A stretch of 64,000 nt of DNA from assembly GCA_947630475.1 (NCBI GenBank), contig CANRHR010000006.1, positions 86,870 through 150,869 on the forward strand, read 5' to 3'. The notes beneath the pieces were generated by a model, which saw only the letters and a list, made by a program, of their open reading frames with translations, had not been told where the DNA came from and did no database searches. The DNA is from an uncultured Clostridia bacterium (GTDB lineage: Bacteria > Bacillota > Clostridia > Lachnospirales > CAG-274). Below, in pieces: positions 8,523 through 16,605 of the stretch; position 1 is the first letter of the stretch, and every line of letters begins with the position of its first letter. Both the position numbers and the translations under genes were made by a program.

Positions 8523-10031
8523 TTATGGCTTAATGCGCTTTTTAACTTTCATCCTTGTTCTTTGATTGGGATTTGAAAAAATAGGTCTTTTCTTCATAGC
8601 AAAGATAGGCAGCCTTAAAATTGTATCTTTCAGATCGGAATAATTACCCTCGGTTATCGATGTAAACGGAAAAAGATATGGTATTCCAAAGCTTTTAAGC
8701 GTTACAAGATGAATAAGCATAATCAGCATACCAAGCCAAAAGCCAAAAAGCCCAAGCAAAGACGAAAGAAATATAACAAGATATTTAGTAAGCCTATACC
8801 CCGAAACAAGAGCTATATTAGGTATGGCAAAAGAACATATTCCCGTCATCGAAATAATTATCACCACCAACGGGCTTACCAAGCCTGCATCAACAGCCGC
8901 CTGCCCTATAATTATCCCGCCTACTATGCCGAGAGTGCTTCCGACAGCGGCAGGAAGCCTTATTCCCGCTTCTCTGAGGGTTTCAAAGGCAAGCTCCATT
9001 AAAAGGATTTCCATAACGGCAGGTATAGGCACGGTTTGCCTTGCCAAAGACATTTTAAATATCAGCTCCATAGGTATCATAGACGGATGATACACAGCCG
9101 TGGCAATATACAGCCCCGGAAGACTCACTGCCAAAAAACCGGCAATATATCTTAAAATCCTCACAAAGCTCATTATTTCCCAACGCTGATAATAATCCTC
9201 CGCCGATTGATAAAAGCTCGCCAAAATCGCAGGCGCTATCAAAACAAACGGAGTATTATCCACAACAATGGCTATTCTGCCTTCCAATATTGCAGATGCC
9301 GCCTTATCCGGTCTTTCCGTCATCTGAAGCTGGGGAAAGGCGGACATCCAGTCATCTTCTATAAACTGTTCTATATATCCGCTGTCAAGCACAGCATCTA
9401 TATCTATTTTATCAAGCCTTTTTTCAAGCTCGTCTACAATTTCCTTTCTGGCGATATCTTCTATATACATAAGGGCAATGTCAGTTTTCGAGCGTTTTCC
9501 TATTTTAAGCTGCTTAACCTTAAGTCCTTTATCTCTTATTCTCCTCCTTATTAAAACAGTATTCACTCTTATTGTTTCTGTAAACGCCTCCTTAGAGCCT
9601 TGAACAACAACCTCTGTATCCGATTCCGATACGCTCCTTTTTGGAAAGCCCTTAGTAGAAACAATAAACGCTTCACTAAAGCCATCTATAAAAAGTAAAG
9701 TGTTGCCTGATAGAATCTCTACAACCGCAAGATCCATATCGTTTGTTTCTTTAAAATCAGCCGTTGTAAGAGCGCCGTTTTTAAGAGTATTGTATATTCC
9801 CGTTTTAATATCAGACGCCTTAGGCGGAACCTTTCTTACTTCCATCATAAGGCTGTCCATAATTGCGGTATCTATAAGAGCTCTGTTTGTCATATCATCA
9901 ACATATATAACATAAAGCCATACATCATTGTTAAGGCCCAGCGGAAATTTCCTTTTTACAATATCTCCGCAGTCTGAAAATATTTCTTCAAGATATTTAA
10001 TATTTTCATCTAAACTTTTATAAATATTCAA
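8523..10031 (-). CDS. Spore germination receptor A subunit (GerAA/GerKA type)
   Basis: 502 aa. The N-terminal 260 residues are hydrophilic; a membrane region follows with the family motifs EGRIAIVVDNTPFVLIAPA, FYQSAEDYYQRWE and PGLYIATAVYHPSMIP. The tail is basic. The start is TTG with GAGGTGAG just upstream. First gene of the receptor operon; all three subunits are intact, so the locus should encode a complete germinant receptor. Confidence 0.94.
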   Translation of the reverse strand: MNIYKSLDENIKYLEEIFSDCGDIVKRKFPLGLNNDVWLYVIYVDDMTNRALIDTAIMDSLMMEVRKVPPKASDIKTGIYNTLKNGALTTADFKETNDMDLAVVEILSGNTLLFIDGFSEAFIVSTKGFPKRSVSESDTEVVVQGSKEAFTETIRVNTVLIRRRIRDKGLKVKQLKIGKRSKTDIALMYIEDIARKEIVDELEKRLDKIDIDAVLDSGYIEQFIEDDWMSAFPQLQMTERPDKAASAILEGRIAIVVDNTPFVLIAPAILASFYQSAEDYYQRWEIMSFVRILRYIAGFLAVSLPGLYIATAVYHPSMIPMELIFKMSLARQTVPIPAVMEILLMELAFETLREAGIRLPAAVGSTLGIVGGIIIGQAAVDAGLVSPLVVIIISMTGICSFAIPNIALVSGYRLTKYLVIFLSSLLGLFGFWLGMLIMLIHLVTLKSFGIPYLFPFTSITEGNYSDLKDTILRLPIFAMKKRPIFSNPNQRTRMKVKKRIKP

Positions 10032-10072
10032 AATCTCACCTCTTTTAGCTTTTTGTAAAAACCGACAATAAC

Positions 10073-10151
10073 TTTAACCAACAAGTAAGTTCTCCGCCTC
10101 TTGGGCGGCGGATACTTAGCGTAAGCTGAGTATGAATATCATTAACTTGTT
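10073..10151 (+). repeat. Dispersed element, family 2, copy 1
   Basis: It begins TTTAACCAACAAGT and ends ATTAACTTGTT, so the ends can pair. Inside are a CCGCC/GGCGG hairpin and a palindrome ATACTTAGC/GCTGAGTAT, followed by the family core TATGAATATCATTAACTT. It lies upstream of gerA. Confidence 0.75.
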
Positions 10152-10196
10152 TTCCTAAATTTATATTGCATTATTTCAAAAAAATTATTCAAATAA

Positions 10197-10218
10197 AAAA
10201 AACCGTTAAAAACGGTTT
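10197..10218. terminator. Hairpin AAACCGTT/AACGGTTT
   Basis: AAACCGTT, AA and AACGGTTT form a small terminator-like hairpin. Its right half, AAAAACGGTTT, recurs at 10406-10416 on the far side of the adjacent repeat element. Confidence 0.5.
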
Positions 10219-10220
10219 CA

Positions 10221-10403
10221 GACTGTCAATAAATCCTATTTTGCTTAAGTAACTTAAAGCGTCGCAGACTTATAATCCGCAGGCGGAATTCACTTCCGCC
10301 GAGGAAAACAGCGAGTTTCAAGGGATTTTTAATCCCGATGGAATGAGCTGTTTATACATCTGTTTTCTCTCGAAAAAGTCCCGCAGGGACTTTTTCGACA
10401 CTC
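10221..10403 (+). repeat. Structured dispersed element, family 1, copy B (complete)
   Basis: The most complete copy: GACTGTCAATAAA at the left; hairpin GGCGGAA/TTCCGCC; nested stems AACAGC/GCTGTT and GGGATT/AATCCC with GATGGAA between them; terminal hairpin AAAAAGTCC/GGACTTTTT; right end GACACTC (6 of 7 complementary to the left end). It lies downstream of the trmB unit and upstream of gerA. An 11-bp direct repeat AAAAACGGTTT flanks it. Confidence 0.88.
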
Positions 10404-10428
10404 AAAAAAACGGTTTTTTTGTAACATT

Positions 10429-10566
10429 TTAATGTTTGGGCCTGCACTTTTCAAGCTCTTTCTCTATTTCGTTAAGCTTTTTTATCGCAACGCCAATATT
10501 TATTTTGCATTTATACGGTTTGTAAAGAATCTGCAAAAGCTTATTTTTTATGATGTAATTTTTCAT
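10429..10566 (-). CDS. Small basic protein, 45 aa, unknown
   Basis: ATG at 10566 to TAA at 10429, beginning 18 bases after the trmB stop on the same strand. The product starts MKNYIIKNKLLQILYK and ends in a Glu/Lys-rich helix (LNEIEKELEKCRPKH); it has two cysteines. Amino-acid composition looks protein-like, but the upstream ribosome binding site is weak (GCGAG). It may be a real downstream cistron of trmB or a chance frame. Confidence 0.4.
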   Translation of the reverse strand: MKNYIIKNKLLQILYKPYKCKINIGVAIKKLNEIEKELEKCRPKH

Positions 10567-10583
10567 ACAATAATCAACTCGCT

Positions 10584-11228
10584 TTATTTTTTATAATATG
10601 CTTCAAGTCTATAAATAGGCATGCCATTTGAAGAAAATTTTTCTTCATATTCTGTCATAACATTATCTTCAAAATTACTTTTATGCAGATCCAAACAAAT
10701 ATTTTTCATTCTCCAGCCATCTCTTGCTTCAAACTCGTTAAGTGAAAATTCAAAAAGCCCCCTGTCATCGGTTTTAAAATTTATTTCTCCTCCGTTTAAA
10801 AAAAGCTTTTCGTATATGCTTAAAAAATTGCTGTGAGTAAGTCTTCTTTTTGCCCATTTTTTTCTGGGCCATGGGTCGCAAAAATTTATATAAAGCCTTT
10901 GTGCTTCATTAGGCTCAAAAAATTGAAGAAGCTCGCTTACATCGGCACAAATAAATCTTAAATTATTATTTGTCTGCATCTGTCTGCTTTTTCTCAGGGC
11001 AAAAACTATAACAAGCCTTTGCTTTTCAACTGCGATATAATTAATATTGGGGTTTTTAATACTCATTGTTGAAATAAAACGTCCTTTGCCACATCCTATT
11101 TCAATATGAATAGGATTATCATTGCCAAAAAGCTCGTTCCATTTGCCCTTAAACTCATTTGGATTTTCAATAAGCTTATCGTTTATCTCAAACTCTTTAT
11201 CCGCCCATGGCTTTTTTCTTAAACGCAT
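10584..11228 (-). CDS. trmB: tRNA (guanine-N7-)-methyltransferase
   Basis: 214 aa, the usual length. It forms m7G46 in the variable loop of tRNAs using S-adenosylmethionine. The SAM-binding motif IHIEIGCGKGRFI is near residue 42; the TrmB signature NFCDPWPRKKWAKRRLTH, with the catalytic Asp, is near residue 123; the C-terminal FKTDDRGLFEFS and EEKFSSNGMPIY segments are conserved. It sits alone with a possible small ORF downstream. Confidence 0.95.
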   Translation of the reverse strand: MRLRKKPWADKEFEINDKLIENPNEFKGKWNELFGNDNPIHIEIGCGKGRFISTMSIKNPNINYIAVEKQRLVIVFALRKSRQMQTNNNLRFICADVSELLQFFEPNEAQRLYINFCDPWPRKKWAKRRLTHSNFLSIYEKLFLNGGEINFKTDDRGLFEFSLNEFEARDGWRMKNICLDLHKSNFEDNVMTEYEEKFSSNGMPIYRLEAYYKK

Positions 11229-11349
11229 TTTAAAAACTCCTTTTGAGATTTATCCTAAAAAATTATTATTTTATAAGCCGGCATTGCTGCCGATTATCGT
11301 TTTATCAAGCAAATTTATTATACTAAAATCAGACTTTTCTGTCAAATTT

Positions 11350-12462
11350 TCAGTCAACGTCCAAAAGCCAATAGCCCATATCGCCATTTTCAAGCTTTTT
11401 GCAGCTTTTTGGCATAAATCTGTCGAAGCCCTGCTTTTTTGCTTCGTCAGAGAAGCTTTCATCATATATTTCAGGCACGCCTATTATATATTCTCCATCA
11501 TTTTTTACGCCTAAAATAAGATGCTTATATTTTTTAAAGCAGCCGTTTATAAAAGGGCTGTTTAAATGACGCCAAAGCTTAGAGCTGACCGATGTTAATT
11601 CACAGGGTAAAATTTTATACCATTGTACGTCTGATTCCCAGTTTTCAAACGGCTTTATTTTTTTATTGTAATTTTTTATATAATCTATGCCATGAATACC
11701 TTTTCCTCTTACTATAGGCTTATCAGCCTCGGTCATAAGCGCATAATGTTCAAGCTCAAGCATATTTTGACGGAATTTTTCCAAAAATGAATCAAAATCC
11801 GCAATTTTTCCGTTTTTGTCTGTCAGCTTAAATTTTTCATCTTTAACATCATCCGAGGTATCCTTTTCGGTTTTACAATCATCCGGAGATAACAAATTAT
11901 CCGGTTTTTCATCAGAAGATAAATTATTTTTAAAATCTTGTTCATCTTCTTTTTGCTCCTCGCAATTAAAGGCTTCGCTTGTAATTTCGCTGTCTTTAGC
12001 GCTGTTTGTTTTATTATTCTCATATTCAGTCTTATTTGTATTATGTAATATCTTAAAATTATTTTTCCAAACAAAGTTTTCACCCGTAAAGCCTACTAAG
12101 GGGGCTGCAATTTCATCTATTCCATCTACAATAATTAATATTGCTGCTATGCTTTCTATCGTTGCGCCGCTTAAAAGCACATCATCCGGGTCAAATCCAA
12201 TGCTTAAATTTCCTTTCCCCCTGTCATCAATATTTATAAGACCGGCATTTATGCCAACTGAACCGTCAGCCTCAGCTTTAACAAGAATTATTCTGTATAA
12301 TACGCCCGGCTTAAGCCCCTGCGCAAAAATCATAAGCTTGCCGCTGTTATTTCTTATTTCTATAATACATCTGCCCATTGCCGGCCTTAAATCATAGCAA
12401 AAATCACCTCTGTCCTGCTTCAGGTCTATAAAAAGCCTGCTGTAGCTCCTTGAATAAATCAT
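11350..12462 (-). CDS. Unknown protein with acidic linker, 370 aa
   Basis: Not assigned to a known function. Residues 1-140 look beta-rich (RCIIEIRNNSGKLMIFAQGLKPGVLYRIILV). Residues 150-215 are a low-complexity Asp/Glu/Lys/Ser linker. The C-terminal 130 residues contain aromatic and Gly-rich patches (WYKILPCELTSVSSKLWRHL, HLILGVKNDGEYIIGVPEIY). No signal peptide or membrane segment is seen, so it is probably cytoplasmic. Its Shine-Dalgarno sequence (CGGAGG) is part of the 3' arm of the terminator hairpin of the preceding gene, which may limit translation. Confidence 0.75.
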   Translation of the reverse strand: MIYSRSYSRLFIDLKQDRGDFCYDLRPAMGRCIIEIRNNSGKLMIFAQGLKPGVLYRIILVKAEADGSVGINAGLINIDDRGKGNLSIGFDPDDVLLSGATIESIAAILIIVDGIDEIAAPLVGFTGENFVWKNNFKILHNTNKTEYENNKTNSAKDSEITSEAFNCEEQKEDEQDFKNNLSSDEKPDNLLSPDDCKTEKDTSDDVKDEKFKLTDKNGKIADFDSFLEKFRQNMLELEHYALMTEADKPIVRGKGIHGIDYIKNYNKKIKPFENWESDVQWYKILPCELTSVSSKLWRHLNSPFINGCFKKYKHLILGVKNDGEYIIGVPEIYDESFSDEAKKQGFDRFMPKSCKKLENGDMGYWLLDVD

Positions 12463-12467
12463 AAAAA

Positions 12468-12512
12468 CCTCCGGAATAAAGCTTTATATGAATATATGCT
12501 TTATTCCGAAGG
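12468..12512 (-). terminator. Terminator hairpin containing the next gene's Shine-Dalgarno
   Basis: Arms CCTTCGGAATAAAGC and GCTTTATTCCGGAGG (minus strand, 14 of 15 pairs) are followed by TTTTT and then ATG of the unknown gene. It serves as a rho-independent terminator for the SLH-CAP gene, and its closing arm includes GGAGG. Confidence 0.8.
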
Positions 12513-12527
12513 TTTATTCAATAATTA

Positions 12528-13745
12528 TTATCTTACATAAATAACGCACCATCTGCCGTTGTAATAGCCTATTCCCGCTCTTTCAAAGTTTGGCATCATC
12601 ATTTTATCATATTTATCGCTATTAGATTCCAAAATAGATATAACATCCTCACCTCGTGTAACTCCGCTTGCATTGAATTGATCGACAGCGGCATATTTTA
12701 CTCCCTTTTCAATAAGCATATTATCTATTGTGCCATATGTTGGGGAAACTATATCATCTATATTCTTTTCAGCCATTTCAACAGCCTTAAGCATTGCTAT
12801 TTCATTTAAATCGTCTTCTAATCTTAATGAATTGATTCCTTCTTCACTTCTTTTGTTGTTAATGCACTCTAAAAGCTCTTCAGCTTTCTGTTTATCAACG
12901 GTAATTGTTTCGCTGTCTGAGGATTCGTCATCAGAAGTTTTGTCATCTGACTTCGTTGTCTTTTCGGTTGTTGTTTTGTCGGTTTCAGTTGTTTGCTCAC
13001 TTGTTTGCTCGGTAATTGTTTCTGTGGTTATTTCGTCAGTTGTTGCTTCTGTAGTCTTTTCTGTGGTTTTCTCGGTTGTTGTTTCTTTGCCAACATTTTC
13101 AGAAGGTAAAGATATTCCCCCCTGCTTAATCGCAGCTTCATTAAATTCAGAGAGATTATTAAGCATTACAATTATTTCTGCTCTTGTTATATTGTTGTCT
13201 GCGCCAAACGTATTATCCGCATAGCCTTTGATAATACCTGCTCTGGCGCATCTTTCAATGCTGACAGATGCCCATGGCGGAAGTTCATCTTTAAAGCCGT
13301 AAAAATCATTTGTAAGAGGAGCGTCATATATAAGCTGAGATACAATTACTGCCGCTTCTGCTCTTGTAATATCTCCGTTGGGCTTGAAAGAAGCATCATT
13401 ATAGCCGCTGATAAGAGAGTTGCCTGCCAAAACTTCAACAGCATCTTTATATTTTGCGTCTATATTTGCTCCGTCTGTAAAGCTTTTTACGCTCTTAGTC
13501 TTGTTTTTGTCAATCTTATAGTTTTCAAGCTCTGACATATAAACCATATAAACAACTTCCTGACGAGAAGCATTATCATTGGGATAAAAAAGATTTCCTT
13601 CCTTAATATCAAGCCAGCCCTCGGCATTGGCATTTTCTATATATGTTTTTGCCCAATGATCATTACTGTCTTCAACGGAAGCAAGAGTATTCACTCCTAA
13701 GGCTGAAATTAAAACAGCCGACATAACTGCAATAATTTTTTTCAT
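12528..13745 (-). CDS. Surface protein with SLH repeats, Thr-rich linker and CAP-like domain
   Basis: 405 aa with a signal peptide (MKKIIAVMSAVLISALGVNTLA). Three S-layer homology repeats cover about residues 26-200, each with the ITRAE-type motif (NASRQEVVYMV, DITRAEAAVIV, NITRAEIIVML). A Thr/Glu-rich linker of repeated TTEKT/TTET units spans about 215-275. The last 115 residues resemble a CAP/SCP domain (LLECINNKRSEEGINSLRL, ERAGIGYYNGRWCVIYV). SLH repeats bind pyruvylated cell-wall polymer, so it should be displayed on the cell wall. The CAP function is unknown. Confidence 0.88.
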   Translation of the reverse strand: MKKIIAVMSAVLISALGVNTLASVEDSNDHWAKTYIENANAEGWLDIKEGNLFYPNDNASRQEVVYMVYMSELENYKIDKNKTKSVKSFTDGANIDAKYKDAVEVLAGNSLISGYNDASFKPNGDITRAEAAVIVSQLIYDAPLTNDFYGFKDELPPWASVSIERCARAGIIKGYADNTFGADNNITRAEIIVMLNNLSEFNEAAIKQGGISLPSENVGKETTTEKTTEKTTEATTDEITTETITEQTSEQTTETDKTTTEKTTKSDDKTSDDESSDSETITVDKQKAEELLECINNKRSEEGINSLRLEDDLNEIAMLKAVEMAEKNIDDIVSPTYGTIDNMLIEKGVKYAAVDQFNASGVTRGEDVISILESNSDKYDKMMMPNFERAGIGYYNGRWCVIYVR

Positions 13746-13784
13746 AATTTTAACCTCTCCTTTAATTTATGATGTTTTATCGTC

Positions 13785-14660
13785 TTAAAGCTGTTTTCCT
13801 ATTATTTCAGTTAATAACGCAAAGTCTTTTAAATTAAGCGTTTCTCCTCTTATTTTTTCATCAAAGCCGGCTTTTGCCAATATTTCGGCAATTTCTGCTT
13901 TATCAAAATTAAACTCTTTGCTGTTAAAAATACAGTTAAGCAAAGTTTTTCTTCTTTGTGAAAACGCCGCTTTAATAATCCTAAAGAAAAGCTCTTTGTC
14001 ATACACATCCACGGCAGGCTTATCAAACACCTTAAGCTGTATAAGTGCAGAATCCACGTTGGGCCTTGGCATAAAGCAATTTTGAGGAACATTCGCCGCA
14101 AGATATACCTCGCTGTAATACTGAACGGCAAGACTTAATGCACCGTAATCCTTTGAATTTGGCAAAGCCTTCATTCTGTATGCAACTTCCCTTTGAACCA
14201 TAACCGTAATGGTATCTATGGGAAGCCTTTCTTCAAGAAGCCCCATTATAATAGGAGTAGTTATATAATAAGGAAGATTGGCGGCAATTTTTATCTTTTG
14301 GGCATTATTTTCTTCTGCAATTTTTTTAATATCGGTTTTTAATATATCGTTGTTGATAATTTCAACATTATCAATGCCCTCTAAGGTTTCTTCCAAAATA
14401 GGTATTAAGGTTTTATCAATCTCAACCGCAATAACCTTTCCTGCCGAAGCAGCCAACGCCCTTGTAAGAGTACCGATTCCCGGCCCTACCTCTATAATGG
14501 TATCATTTTTTGTAAGTTCGGTGCAAGCTATAATTTTATCCAAAACCCTTTCATCAACAAGAAAATTTTGACCGAAACGCTTTTTAAAAATAAAGTCGTA
14601 TTTTTTTATTATTTCCTTTGTTTTGTATGCTAATGACGCTTCTATTTTCAGCCCTCCCAA
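13785..14660 (-). CDS. rsmA: 16S rRNA (adenine1518/1519-N6)-dimethyltransferase
   Basis: RsmA/KsgA, about 290 aa. It dimethylates two adjacent adenines near the 3' end of 16S rRNA. Motifs seen: KRFGQNFLVD, SAM-binding EVGPGIGTLT, AVEID, and catalytic NLPYYITTP. The start is uncertain: the TTG at 14660 is followed at once by GGGAGGG, which is more likely the ribosome binding site for a start a few codons later. By alignment with relatives the protein should start near IEASLAYKTKEI, where the only candidate codons are CTG (14651) or ATA (14645). Confidence 0.92.
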   Translation of the reverse strand: MGGLKIEASLAYKTKEIIKKYDFIFKKRFGQNFLVDERVLDKIIACTELTKNDTIIEVGPGIGTLTRALAASAGKVIAVEIDKTLIPILEETLEGIDNVEIINNDILKTDIKKIAEENNAQKIKIAANLPYYITTPIIMGLLEERLPIDTITVMVQREVAYRMKALPNSKDYGALSLAVQYYSEVYLAANVPQNCFMPRPNVDSALIQLKVFDKPAVDVYDKELFFRIIKAAFSQRRKTLLNCIFNSKEFNFDKAEIAEILAKAGFDEKIRGETLNLKDFALLTEIIGKQL

Positions 14661-14692
14661 TAATTATATTAACCGGCTTATCGTAAGCGCAA

Positions 14693-16528
14693 TTATTCAA
14701 CAGTTACGCTCTTTGCAAGGTTTCTGGGCTTATCAACATCATTGCCAAGCCCAAGCGCAACATAATAAGCAAAAAGCTGCTGGGGAATATTTGCCAAAAG
14801 CGGAGCAAGCATCCAATGGGTTCTCGGTATATAAAACACATCATCGGCATATTTTTCTATTTCTCTGTTGCCTTTCATAGCAATTGCAAGCACTTTCGCC
14901 CCTCTTGCCTTAACTTCTCTTATATTGCTTACGGTTTTTTCAAAAAGCTCCTCTTGAGTTACAACGCCTATAACCAATGTTGATTCTTCAATAAGGGCAA
15001 TAGGACCATGCTTTAATTCTCCGGCGGCATAAGGCTCCGAATGGAGATAAGCTATTTCCTTAAGCTTAAGGCTGCCCTCCATTGATACTATATAGTCAAG
15101 GCCTCTTCCTATATAAAACACATTTTTTGAATTAATGTATTTCTGCATAAACCTTTTTATGACCGGCGCTTTTGTAAGAATGTTGTTTACGAGCGAAGGA
15201 AGATTTTCCATTTCATTTTTTATGGTTAAAAACTCATCATGGCTGATTTTATCAAGCTCCATAGCTATATGAAGCGTCAATAAAAACATTGCCGTAACCT
15301 GAGCTGAAAATGCTTTTGTGGAAGCTACGGCAATTTCCGGCCCTGCCAAGGTATAAAGCACATCGTCGGCTTCTCTTGCTATACTGCTGCCCACAGCGTT
15401 TACAACCCCCAGCACTCTTGCTCCGTTTGCCTTGGCAAGACGCATAGCCGCAAGGGTATCCGCCGTTTCGCCTGATTGTGAAACAACTATCACAAGAGTC
15501 TTTTCGTCAATCAGCGGCTGCTTGTATCTAAATTCACTTGCAAGTTCACTGTTTACAGGTATCCTTGCAACCCTTTCTATAAGATATTTGCCTACAAGGC
15601 CGGCATAGTAAGCAGTGCCGCACGCAACTATATAAATTTGGCCAATATCCAAAAGCTCTTTTTTATCAAGCTTAATTGTATCAAGCTGAACGCCGGAGTC
15701 ATCCTCCTTAAATCTTCTGCTCAAATTTTCTTTAACAACCTTTGGCTGCTCAAAAATTTCTTTAAGCATAAAATGATCGTAGCCGCTCTTTTCAGCCGCT
15801 TCAATATCCCAATCCACCTTAAATACTTCTTTTTTTATCTCATTTTTGTTTTGATCAAAAATCTTTATCTCATCGGCAGTTAAAAGAGCAACCTCATTAT
15901 CATCTATAAGATATACATCTCTGGTATAATTGAGTATGGCAGGCATATCGGATGCTATAAAATTTTCTTCCTTTCCGATACCTATAACCAACGGGCTGTC
16001 CTTTCTTGCGGCAATGAGCTGATTTGGAAAATCTCTGCATATAATGCCCAAAGCATATGAGCCTTCTATTCTTTCGACAGTTTTAAACACCGCATCAAGA
16101 ATATCCATTCCGCTCTTATAATAATAATCTATAAGATGAGCGACGCTTTCCGTATCCGTTTCAGAAATAAAATTATAACCTTTTTGCTCAAGCTCTTCTT
16201 TAATTGCCATATAGTTTTCTATAATACCGTTATGAACAACGGCAATTTTTGAATCGTCACTAAACTGAGGGTGAGCGTTTCTGTAAGACGGTATACCATG
16301 CGTTGCCCATCTTGTATGCCCTATGCCAATCTTACCTTTAAGGGGGTTAACAAAAAGTTTATCCTGAAGATTTTGAATACGTCCTTTAGTTTTGCAGATT
16401 TTTATTTTGCCACAATCAAAAACAGCCACTCCGGCGGAATCATATCCTCTGTATTCAAGCTTTGAAAGGCCGTTTATCAAAATGGGAATAGCATTATTTT
16501 TACCTACATAACCCACAACACCACACAT
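14693..16528 (-). CDS. glmS: Glucosamine-fructose-6-phosphate aminotransferase (isomerizing)
   Basis: 611 aa, full length. It makes glucosamine-6-phosphate from fructose-6-phosphate and glutamine, the first step to UDP-GlcNAc for peptidoglycan. The N-terminal glutaminase domain begins MCGVVGYVG with the nucleophile Cys2, followed by LEYRGYDSAGVA and HTRWATHG. Two SIS sugar-isomerase domains follow (IVACGTAYYAGLVG, VSQSGETADTLAA, GRGLDYIVSMEGSLKLKEI), and the tail ends KPRNLAKSVTVE as usual. glmM lies upstream on the same strand. The 74-base gap has no room for a glmS ribozyme. Confidence 0.96.
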   Translation of the reverse strand: MCGVVGYVGKNNAIPILINGLSKLEYRGYDSAGVAVFDCGKIKICKTKGRIQNLQDKLFVNPLKGKIGIGHTRWATHGIPSYRNAHPQFSDDSKIAVVHNGIIENYMAIKEELEQKGYNFISETDTESVAHLIDYYYKSGMDILDAVFKTVERIEGSYALGIICRDFPNQLIAARKDSPLVIGIGKEENFIASDMPAILNYTRDVYLIDDNEVALLTADEIKIFDQNKNEIKKEVFKVDWDIEAAEKSGYDHFMLKEIFEQPKVVKENLSRRFKEDDSGVQLDTIKLDKKELLDIGQIYIVACGTAYYAGLVGKYLIERVARIPVNSELASEFRYKQPLIDEKTLVIVVSQSGETADTLAAMRLAKANGARVLGVVNAVGSSIAREADDVLYTLAGPEIAVASTKAFSAQVTAMFLLTLHIAMELDKISHDEFLTIKNEMENLPSLVNNILTKAPVIKRFMQKYINSKNVFYIGRGLDYIVSMEGSLKLKEIAYLHSEPYAAGELKHGPIALIEESTLVIGVVTQEELFEKTVSNIREVKARGAKVLAIAMKGNREIEKYADDVFYIPRTHWMLAPLLANIPQQLFAYYVALGLGNDVDKPRNLAKSVTVE

Positions 16529-16547
16529 ACTTTAAACCTCCTAAATC

Positions 16548-16605
16548 AAGTTAATGATATTCATCGCTTACGCCTCACAACCGACGGCTTATTATAAAGC
16601 CGTCA
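16548..16605 (-). repeat. Family 2 core plus hairpin between glmM and glmS
   Basis: On the minus strand a GACGGCTT/AAGCCGTC hairpin at the glmM stop is followed by GGCGTAAGCGATGAATATCATTAACTT, which ends in the family 2 core. There is no T-run after the hairpin, so glmM and glmS may still be co-transcribed. Confidence 0.65.

Noticed and set aside
16529..16602. glmS ribozyme upstream of glmS
   Set aside because: The gap is only 74 bases and contains a hairpin and a repeat core; no ribozyme signature fits.
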